NCBI GenBank assembly: GCA_963744105.1
Contig: CAVUSJ010000004.1
Span: forward strand, 1-64,000
Source: DASUPK01 sp963744105
Lineage (GTDB): Bacteria; Actinomycetota; Thermoleophilia; Solirubrobacterales; 70-9
Direction of reading: 5' to 3'
Length of the DNA stretch: 64,000 bases
A model generated the notes under the pieces. It was not told where the DNA came from, made no database searches, and worked only from the letters and a program-made list of their open reading frames with translations. Both the position numbers and the translations under genes were made by a program. Shown here piece after piece: positions 38,878 through 45,323 of this stretch (its first letter is position 1; each line of letters begins with the position of its first letter).

Positions 38878-39444
38878 TTGACGAGCGCGGCGGCACTTGC
38901 CGCCTGCGGCTCCTCGGGCGGGGGCGAAGAAGTCACGGGCCCATCCGCGCCCACCGAGCCCGGCGCCTTCGCCTGGCTTCACCCAGAGGCCCCGCCGTCC
39001 GGATGGAGGACCGAGGCCCTGCCGTCGGGGCGGGCGACCCTCGCGTATCCGACCGGCTGGCATCTGACGAGGACCGACCCGGGCACGGTGACGGCGGCCC
39101 GCACCGAGCACGGCGAGATCCGCGGCTATCTGAACATCACCCCGCAGCAGGGAGAGGAGACGCTCGCGAACTGGGCGAGCTTCAGGCCCGCCCACAATCG
39201 CGATGAGGGCGACAGCGACCTCGTCCCGATCGCCGCGGCGACGAACCTTCGCTTCAGCGGCGGCCGGGGCTCGTGCGTGAAGGACCGCTACGCGACGGCG
39301 TCGGCGCACCACTACGTGGAGATCGCCTGCATCGTGCGAGGGCCGGCCGCGACGACGGTGATCGTCGGAGCCGCTCCCCCCGCGCTCTGGAGCCGATTCT
39401 CGCCCATGATCGAGCGGGCCATCTCGAGCTTCCAGCCGGCCTAG
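38878..39444 (+). CDS. Putative lipoprotein
   Basis: 188 aa if the TTG at 38878 is used, but the frame stays open upstream and reads SSRRRPLLALVAALALTSAA, then ALAACGSSGGG, a full lipoprotein signal with lipobox LAAC. No ATG, GTG or TTG begins that longer form, so the true start is unclear (CTG 38854 or another rare codon). The mature part has SGWRTEALPSGRATLAYPTGWHL, DRYATASAHHYVEIACIVRG and a C-terminal SRFSPMIERAISSFQPA, similar in style to PsbP/DUF1795-like domains. Confidence 0.6.
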   Translation: MTSAAALAACGSSGGGEEVTGPSAPTEPGAFAWLHPEAPPSGWRTEALPSGRATLAYPTGWHLTRTDPGTVTAARTEHGEIRGYLNITPQQGEETLANWASFRPAHNRDEGDSDLVPIAAATNLRFSGGRGSCVKDRYATASAHHYVEIACIVRGPAATTVIVGAAPPALWSRFSPMIERAISSFQPA

Positions 39445-39450
39445 ACGCCC

Positions 39451-39463
39451 GCGCAAATTGCGC
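39451..39463. promoter_or_regulatory. 13-bp palindrome upstream of pafBC
   Basis: GCGCAAATTGCGC, perfect arms of 6 bp around a central A, followed by AAATCGTTTTCTG. It sits 69 bp before the pafBC start in an otherwise GC-rich gap. Candidate operator. Confidence 0.35.
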
Positions 39464-39531
39464 AAATCGTTTTCTGATCCGTGATCCCCGCGGATTGGAG
39501 GCCAGGGTCCCGGGTCTATGCTGCTTCGCGA

Positions 39532-41613
39532 ATGGCCAAGGACACCGAGAAGCTGATCCGCCAGCTCTCGCTGATCTCCTATCTCATGGCTCAGGGCAGG
39601 CCGACCTCGGCGCTCGAGATCAAGCGTGAGGTGGAGGGATACAGCGACATGAACGACGACGCCTTCGCGCGCCGCTTCTACGCCGACCGCGCCGAACTCG
39701 AGAGCCTCGGCATCACGCTGCAGGTCGAGAAGCCCGGCGAGAGCCTCCAGGGCTACGAGTCCGAGCTCTACTCCCTTCCTCCGGAGAACTACTACCTGCC
39801 GGAGGTCCAGTTCGGCGACGACGAGCTGGCCGCGCTCCAGACCGCCCTGCAGCTGCTCGACGGAGAGTTCGCCTACGCCGAGCCGCTGCGGCTCGCGCTG
39901 CAGCAGGTCTCCTGGGGCCGCCCGAGCCCACTGACGGCGCCCGAGCAGTCCTCGGTCGAGGTGCGGATGACGGCCAAGGCCGACGGCGCGGAGGTCTCGC
40001 AGCGCCTCTCGAAGATCGAGACCGCCATCTCGCGCCGCAAGACGATCGAGTTCACCTACTACACGATCGAGCGCGACTCCGAGGAGAAGCGGAAGGTGGA
40101 CCCCTACCACCTGGTCTATCGCGGCGGGCAGTTCTACCTGATCGGCCGCTCCCACGAGCGGGATGCGATCCGCGTCTTTCGCCTCTCCCGTATCCGGGGC
40201 AAGGTCTCCTACGCGTCAAAGGCCGAGCACGACTTCTCGCCCCCCGAGGACTTCGAGCGCCGCGACTACGCCCGCAGGGCGGAGTGGCAGCTCGGCGAGA
40301 TCCAGGGGACGGCGAAGATCTTCCTCAAGGAGCGGGTCGCCTGGCTGGCCGAGCGCGACTTCGGAGCCTACGGCGAGTTCCGCAACCCGGGCCGCGGCGA
40401 CGGGTCGCCCGGCAAGGGCCGCATCTTCGAGACGGAGTACGCCTCGAGTCGCCAGATGGTCGCCTGGGTGCTGCACTGGCGCCAGAACGCGACCGTCCTC
40501 GATCCTCCGGAGCTGGCCGAGGAGGTCGCCGAGCGCCTGGACCTGCTCTCCGAGCGCCACAGCGACGACTTCGAACCGGCCGCCACGGTGCGGACCGTCC
40601 CCCCGGCGCCGCGCACCGGCCGCTCCAACGGCCGCTCGGACTCCTCGATCCGGCCGGAGCGCTTCGCCCGCCTGGTGACGCTGGCGGGGATGCTGATCGA
40701 GTCCGCCAAGGGAGACGCGCGGCTCTCGACGGCCGACGTCGTGGACCGCCTGCACGTCAGCGAGGAGGAGCTCCGCGACGACATCGACCTGCTCAACGTC
40801 GTCAACTTCGGCGGCGGGACCTACGTCCTCTACGCCGAGCTGCAGGGCGACGAGATCGAGGTCGACGCCGAGCCCTACGGCGACAATTTCGCGAAGCCCG
40901 CGCGGCTGCTGCCGCTTGAGGCCAAGGCCCTGGTCGCGGCGATCGACCTCTTCGGCGACCACCTGCCCCAGAGCGGGCTCGCGAGCGCGCGCAAGAAGAT
41001 CGTCGCGGCGCTCGGGCACGATCCCTCCGAGGAGGGCCTCGAGATCGCGGCGTCGGGCGGGGACGACTCGGACGTCGCGCGCAAGGTGAACAAGGCGATC
41101 GAGGGACAGCGGGTCCTCTCCATCCACTACTACAAGGAGAACGAGGACGAGTTCACCACGCGCGAGATCGAGCCCTACCGCCTCGCCAACGGCCCGGAGG
41201 GCTGGTACGTCGCCTCCTACGACCGCCGCCGCGAGGATGTCCGCCACTTCCGGCTCGACCGGATCAAGGAGGCGGAGGTCCTGCGGGAGCGCTTCGAGCC
41301 GCGACCAGAGGTCGAGGACATCGCCGCGCTCGAGGGCGGCTGGCTCTCCGGCGAGCACGTCCCGGCCGCAGACGTGGCCCGTGTCTGGGTCTCACCCGAG
41401 CGAGCCCGCTGGGCCCGCGAGGAGCACGCGGTCGTCGAGGAGCTCGCCGACGATGCCGTCGTGATCGAGGTCCCCTTCGGTTCGACCGACTGGCTGCTGC
41501 GCGAGATCCTCAAGGGCGCCGGCGAGTTCGTAATCCTCGAGCCGGAGTCGACGCGCGAGGCGATCGCCCACGAGCTCCGGGTGGACGCTGGCGCCACGCT
41601 GAAGGCTGCGTAG
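39532..41613 (+). CDS. pafBC: Fused PafB-PafC WYL-domain transcriptional regulator
   Basis: 693 aa from ATG 39532 (MAKDTEKLIRQLSLISYLMA). Two complete HTH-WYL units: the first HTH at ~10-70 (FARRFYADRAELESLGI), first WYL at ~175-245 (TIEFTYYTIERDSEEKRKVDPYHLVYRGGQFYLIGRSHERD). The second HTH-like part is at ~380-450 (LSTADVVDRLHVSEEELRDDIDLL), and second WYL at ~535-600 (RVLSIHYYKENEDEFTTREIEPYRLANGPEGWYVASYDRR). In mycobacteria separate PafB and PafC form a heterodimer activating LexA-independent DNA-damage genes; this is the fused form. No proteasome accessory gene is adjacent. Confidence 0.88.
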   Translation: MAKDTEKLIRQLSLISYLMAQGRPTSALEIKREVEGYSDMNDDAFARRFYADRAELESLGITLQVEKPGESLQGYESELYSLPPENYYLPEVQFGDDELAALQTALQLLDGEFAYAEPLRLALQQVSWGRPSPLTAPEQSSVEVRMTAKADGAEVSQRLSKIETAISRRKTIEFTYYTIERDSEEKRKVDPYHLVYRGGQFYLIGRSHERDAIRVFRLSRIRGKVSYASKAEHDFSPPEDFERRDYARRAEWQLGEIQGTAKIFLKERVAWLAERDFGAYGEFRNPGRGDGSPGKGRIFETEYASSRQMVAWVLHWRQNATVLDPPELAEEVAERLDLLSERHSDDFEPAATVRTVPPAPRTGRSNGRSDSSIRPERFARLVTLAGMLIESAKGDARLSTADVVDRLHVSEEELRDDIDLLNVVNFGGGTYVLYAELQGDEIEVDAEPYGDNFAKPARLLPLEAKALVAAIDLFGDHLPQSGLASARKKIVAALGHDPSEEGLEIAASGGDDSDVARKVNKAIEGQRVLSIHYYKENEDEFTTREIEPYRLANGPEGWYVASYDRRREDVRHFRLDRIKEAEVLRERFEPRPEVEDIAALEGGWLSGEHVPAADVARVWVSPERARWAREEHAVVEELADDAVVIEVPFGSTDWLLREILKGAGEFVILEPESTREAIAHELRVDAGATLKAA

Positions 41614-41648
41614 GTCTAGGACCCGCGCCGCGGGGTAAGGAGCCGATC

Positions 41649-42416
41649 ATGTGCGTCGACTTCGACTCCCGGCCCCCCGACCTTCCGGCCGAGCTGATCG
41701 GCCCGCCCATCGCGGGTGGAGCGGCGGCCGAGGTCCTCGAGCTCACCTCGCAGGACGGGACACCGTTCTCGGCCGCCCTCGCCCCCTCATCGGATGACGG
41801 GGGCAGCGGCGTCGTGATCCTTCCTGACGTCCGCGGCCTCTATCCGTTCTACATCGAGCTCGCGGAGCGCTTCGCCGAGGCCGGGCACCATGCCATCGCG
41901 CTCGACTACTACGGGCGGACGGCCGGGCTCGGACCCCGAGACGACGAGTTCGAGTACATGCCGCACCGCGAGCAGGTGAAGCTCGAGCAGGCGACCGAGG
42001 ACATCCAGGCCGCGATCGCCACGCTCCGCGACCGGACGGGCGCCGACGAGCTGGCCTCGGTCGGGTTCTGCTTCGGCGGCAGCCTCTCGTTCGTCGGGGC
42101 CGCCAACGCCGACCTGGGCCTGGCCCGGGCCGTCGGCCTGTACGGCGTCCTGGACCCCTCGCGCTTCGACGGCAGGGGGCCGCTCGCCCAGGCCCGCGAT
42201 ACGCGGATTCCCGTGCTCGGACTGTTCGGTGGCGCGGATCAGGCTATTCCCGTCGAGCAGGTCCAGGAATACGACGACGCCCTCGGCGAGGCCGGGGTCG
42301 AGCACGAGATTCACGTCTACTCGGGTGCCCCGCACTCCTTCTTCGACAAGAAGCAGGACGAGTTCGCGGAGGAGTCCCAGGACGCCTGGCGGCGGATCCT
42401 GGCGTTCCTGCCCTGA
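41649..42416 (+). CDS. Dienelactone hydrolase-family protein
   Basis: 255 aa; GGGGTAAGGAGC precedes the ATG. Alpha/beta hydrolase with Cys141 nucleophile in SVGFCFGGSLSF, Asp in GLFGGADQAIP, and His in SGAPHSFFDKKQ: the Cys-Asp-His triad of dienelactone hydrolases. GVVILPDVRGLYPFYIELAERFAEAGHHAIALDYYGRT is typical of the family. The physiological lactone or ester is unknown. Confidence 0.9.
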   Translation: MCVDFDSRPPDLPAELIGPPIAGGAAAEVLELTSQDGTPFSAALAPSSDDGGSGVVILPDVRGLYPFYIELAERFAEAGHHAIALDYYGRTAGLGPRDDEFEYMPHREQVKLEQATEDIQAAIATLRDRTGADELASVGFCFGGSLSFVGAANADLGLARAVGLYGVLDPSRFDGRGPLAQARDTRIPVLGLFGGADQAIPVEQVQEYDDALGEAGVEHEIHVYSGAPHSFFDKKQDEFAEESQDAWRRILAFLP

Positions 42417-42418
42417 GC

Positions 42419-42817
42419 TCAGCCCTGGGGCGGTGCGCCCTGCGCGTAGCGGTGATGGATCGCGAGCGCGTTGCCGTCCGGGTCGGTGAAGATCGCCTGC
42501 TTGCAGACCCCGCTGTCGATCACGTCAGTGACGAACTCGACGCCGCGTGACTCAAGCTCTGCCTTGGCGGAGTCAAAGTCGTCGACGTGGAACTCGAGCG
42601 GCGTCGTGTTGGGACTGAAGTCGATGTTGAACGCATCGACCTGCATGAGCGCGATCGTCACGGTCCCGGTCTCGAACTCGCCGGCGGGCATCTCGCCCCA
42701 CTGCTTCCCGAACGGCAGGCCGAGGGTCTCTCCGTAGAACTTCCGGGCGGCCTCCCAGTCCTTGGTCGGGAAGGCGATGAAGTCGACGCCGTTGAGCAGT
42801 TGTCCGTTCGTTGCCAT
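42419..42817 (-). CDS. VOC-superfamily (glyoxalase/bleomycin resistance-like) protein
   Basis: 132 aa. GVDFIAFPTKDWEAARKFYGETLGLPFGKQWG, LEFHVDDFDSAKAELESRGVEFV and AIFTDPDGNALAIHHRY show the paired beta-alpha-beta units. Only some metal ligands are conserved, so lyase activity is not certain. First gene downstream of dienelactone hydrolase in the convergent arrangement. Confidence 0.82.
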   Translation of the reverse strand: MATNGQLLNGVDFIAFPTKDWEAARKFYGETLGLPFGKQWGEMPAGEFETGTVTIALMQVDAFNIDFSPNTTPLEFHVDDFDSAKAELESRGVEFVTDVIDSGVCKQAIFTDPDGNALAIHHRYAQGAPPQG

Positions 42818-42837
42818 GTCCTCACCTTCTCAGATTT

Positions 42838-43671
42838 CTACGGTCGCCCGGCGTGCGGCGCGGGCGCCTCGGCGGCCAGCACCTGGCCTGTCCGCGGTCC
42901 CTCGCCGACCGCCTCGGGTCCGTTCCACTTCTGGGCCAGCATGAAGAGCGTGCTGCCGCTTGAACCCCCGAGCATGCAGGCAAAGCAGCCCCGGTCGAGC
43001 TCGATCGTCGCGAGAACCTCGCCGCCCTCGGCGACGCGCACGCAACGCCGGTTGGGAACGTCCGCGTACCAGACCGCCCCGGACGCGTCGAGGCAGATGC
43101 CGTCCGGGACGCCGTCGCCGAGATCGGCCCAGGTTCTCCGACCGGACAGCGAACCGTCCGCGGCGATGTCGAAAGCGGCCAGCTCCTTCCCATAGGAGTC
43201 GGCGACGATCAGGGTCGTGTCGTCCGGGGTGACCGCCATCCCGTTCGGGAAGGCGATCCCTTCGGCGACCCGCTCTGCGGAGCCGTCTTGGCGCAGCACG
43301 GCGACGCCGCCCGGAGCGAACTCGCCGCCGCCCATCATGTCGAAGCCGGGCCCATTGACGTAGGCATTGCCGCGGCCGTCGACGACCAATTCGTTCCAGC
43401 CGTACTCGGTCAGCTCTCCCAGTTCGGCATGGGTCGAGAGCGATCCATCGGGCTCGAGGCGGAGCAGGTTCCGCCCAGCCGTAACCAGCATCGGACCGTC
43501 CGGCAGCCAGTCGATCGAAAATGGGAAAGCCTCGACTCGGGCGACGACCTCACTGCCGCCAGCCGGGTCGAGGGCGATCACCTCCTGCGCGACCCAGTCC
43601 GAGAACCAGAGGCGCCCGTCGTGCCAGCGCGGCGACTCGCCGAGCCCGATGCCCTCCATCAGCGTCCTCAC
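42838..43671 (-). CDS. SMP-30/gluconolactonase-like protein
   Basis: 277 aa from GTG 43671, which overlaps the stop of the SRPBCC gene by one base (TAGTG). Family motifs: GIGLGESPRWHDGRLWFSDW, GWNELVVDGRGNAYVNGPGFD, AFPNGMAVTPDDTTLIVADSYG, and DGVPDGICLDASGAVWYADV. The six-bladed propeller coordinates a divalent metal and usually hydrolyses sugar lactones. Third gene of the ArsR-SRPBCC-SMP30 unit. Confidence 0.88.
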   Translation of the reverse strand: MRTLMEGIGLGESPRWHDGRLWFSDWVAQEVIALDPAGGSEVVARVEAFPFSIDWLPDGPMLVTAGRNLLRLEPDGSLSTHAELGELTEYGWNELVVDGRGNAYVNGPGFDMMGGGEFAPGGVAVLRQDGSAERVAEGIAFPNGMAVTPDDTTLIVADSYGKELAAFDIAADGSLSGRRTWADLGDGVPDGICLDASGAVWYADVPNRRCVRVAEGGEVLATIELDRGCFACMLGGSSGSTLFMLAQKWNGPEAVGEGPRTGQVLAAEAPAPHAGRP

Positions 43672-44198
43672 TACGAGCCTCCGCTTGCCGCCTGCGAGTA
43701 GCGCAGCGAGCCGGGGGTGTCGAGCAGCTCTCCAGTCTCGAGCAGCGTCTTCAGGCCGGAGAGGATCATCGGCCAGCCGCCATAGAGCTCGCCGCTGGCG
43801 TCGATCGGGAGCTGGTCGTGGATCACGGTCAGCTGGCAGGAGTCGGCGACCTTGCGGATCTCCCAGGTCACGCGAGTAGGTCCGACCGCCTTCACCTCGT
43901 CGCTCCACAGCGCGGTCATGGTCTGCACCAGCCTGTTGGGCGGGTCGACCTCGACGTTCTCGCCCTCGGCGATGTCGATCACGCCCGGGACGGCGGAGCT
44001 GTAGGTGGAGCCCTGCGTCCAGTCGGAGGTGGTGGCGACCCCGAAGCTGTACTTCGCGCGCATCTCGGGATCGGTGATCGCCTCCCAGAGGCGCTCGGGG
44101 GTGGTCTTGATGTAGATCTCGAACACGGCGGTCCCGGTGCTCCTGTCGGAGTCCGGCACCAGCACGATCTGATGGGGAACCTCGTATTCCTCAGGCAA
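43671..44198 (-). CDS. SRPBCC/AHSA1-domain protein
   Basis: 175 aa. FEIYIKTTPERLWEAITDPEMRAKYSFGVATTSDWTQGSTY and VTWEIRKVADSCQLTVIHDQL, then GGWPMILSGLKTLLETGE are typical of Activator-of-Hsp90-like SRPBCC proteins in ArsR operons. It overlaps the ArsR stop by 8 bp. Ligand unknown. Confidence 0.85.
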   Translation of the reverse strand: MPEEYEVPHQIVLVPDSDRSTGTAVFEIYIKTTPERLWEAITDPEMRAKYSFGVATTSDWTQGSTYSSAVPGVIDIAEGENVEVDPPNRLVQTMTALWSDEVKAVGPTRVTWEIRKVADSCQLTVIHDQLPIDASGELYGGWPMILSGLKTLLETGELLDTPGSLRYSQAASGGS

Positions 44199-44508
44199 CG
44201 TCTTCCTCCTCGAGTTCTCGTTTGAGGCCCGTGAGTCCGGAGACCCAGGGCTCGGCGTACTTGCTGACCCAGCGCTCGTAGACGAGCCGGATCGGGACGG
44301 GGTTCAGGAAGTGGAGCTTCTGGCGGCCGCGCCTGCGCGTGACCACCAGGTTCGCCTCCTCAAGCACCCTCAGGTGCTTCATCACGCCGAAGCGCGTCAT
44401 CGGCAGGCGCTCCTCGAGCGCGCTCAGCGACTGGCCGTCCCGGGCGAACAGTTCGTCGAGCAGCTGCCTCCGGGTCGGGTCCGCAAGCGCCTTGAACACC
44501 TCGTCCAT
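44191..44508 (-). CDS. ArsR-family winged-helix regulator
   Basis: 105 aa from ATG 44508 (MDEVFKALADPTRRQLLDELF). This start is chosen because a strong promoter (TTGACA-N18-TATACT) ends only 6 bp upstream, making the mRNA leaderless; longer in-frame starts would lie inside the promoter. Recognition helix LPMTRFGVMKHLRVLEEANLV and wing RRGRQKLHFLNP. No cysteine metal site. First gene of an operon with SRPBCC and SMP-30 proteins. Confidence 0.9.
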   Translation of the reverse strand: MDEVFKALADPTRRQLLDELFARDGQSLSALEERLPMTRFGVMKHLRVLEEANLVVTRRRGRQKLHFLNPVPIRLVYERWVSKYAEPWVSGLTGLKRELEEEDVA

Positions 44509-44514
44509 GGCCTG

Positions 44515-44544
44515 AGTATATGTGACCTTTTGGTCACCTGTCAA
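44515..44544 (-). promoter_or_regulatory. Promoter with an operator palindrome in its spacer
   Basis: On the minus strand TTGACA (44539-44544) and TATACT (44515-44520) are 18 bp apart. The spacer contains GTGACC-AAAA-GGTCAC (44522-44537), a perfect inverted repeat. Binding there would block RNA polymerase, so it is the likely autorepression site of the ArsR protein. Confidence 0.65.
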
Positions 44545-44564
44545 GAGCAGTCAGAATCCAGGGC

Positions 44565-45290
44565 ATGGCTCTCGACGTCCAGCGCCTCACCGCCCCCAAC
44601 CCCAGCCCGATGACCCTCGAGGGCACCAACACTTACGTGGTGGGCAGGGATCCGGCGGTCGTGATCGACCCGGGGCCCGAGGATCGCGGCCACATCCAGG
44701 CGATCCGCGAGGTGGCCGACGGGCGCGGCGGCATCGGGACGGTGCTGCTCACTCACGACGACGCCGACCACCTGGCCGGGGTCAACCTGCTCGGGGTCGA
44801 GCCCGCGCGCCCGGCGGACGGCGAGACGGTGGCCGGGCTCATGGTCGTCGCCACGCCCGGGCATGCGGCCGAGCACCTCTGCTTCCTCCTCTCCGACGGC
44901 GAGCGGGGGTCCGCCTGCTTCTGTGGTGACTTGATCCTCGGCCAGGGCTCGACGATCGTCGGCCCGCGCCAGTTCGGCGGCTCGCTCTCCGACTACATGG
45001 AGTCGCTGCGCAAGCTCCAGCGGCTCGAGCTGACCGTCCTCTATCCGGGTCACGGCCCCGAGGTCCATGACCCCCAGGCCAAGATCGCCGAGTATCTCGC
45101 CCACCGGCAGGAGCGGGAGGATCGCCTCGTCGCGGCGCTCGACCGGGGCGAGCGCCGCCGGGCCGCGCTGCTCGCCGAGGTCTGGGACGACGTGCCCGAG
45201 CAGCTACGCCAGGCCGCGGCCATCGCGATGCAGGCCCATCTCGAGAAGCTCGAGGAAGAGGGCCGGCTGCCCGGCGATCTGAGCGACTGA
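44565..45290 (+). CDS. MBL-fold metallo-hydrolase (LACTB2-like)
   Basis: 241 aa. PNPSPMTLEGTNTYVVG near the start and the C-terminal helix with YLAHRQEREDRLVAAL match the LACTB2-like branch (endoribonuclease-like or thioesterase). The metal motif is LLTHDDADHLAG, with Asp where the second His of HxHxDH usually stands. TPGHAAEH, CGDLILGQG and LYPGHGP supply the other ligands. Activity with the altered site is uncertain. Confidence 0.82.
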   Translation: MALDVQRLTAPNPSPMTLEGTNTYVVGRDPAVVIDPGPEDRGHIQAIREVADGRGGIGTVLLTHDDADHLAGVNLLGVEPARPADGETVAGLMVVATPGHAAEHLCFLLSDGERGSACFCGDLILGQGSTIVGPRQFGGSLSDYMESLRKLQRLELTVLYPGHGPEVHDPQAKIAEYLAHRQEREDRLVAALDRGERRRAALLAEVWDDVPEQLRQAAAIAMQAHLEKLEEEGRLPGDLSD

Positions 45291-45323
45291 CCGCCGGGGC
45301 GTCACCCCTGGTATGAACCTCCC

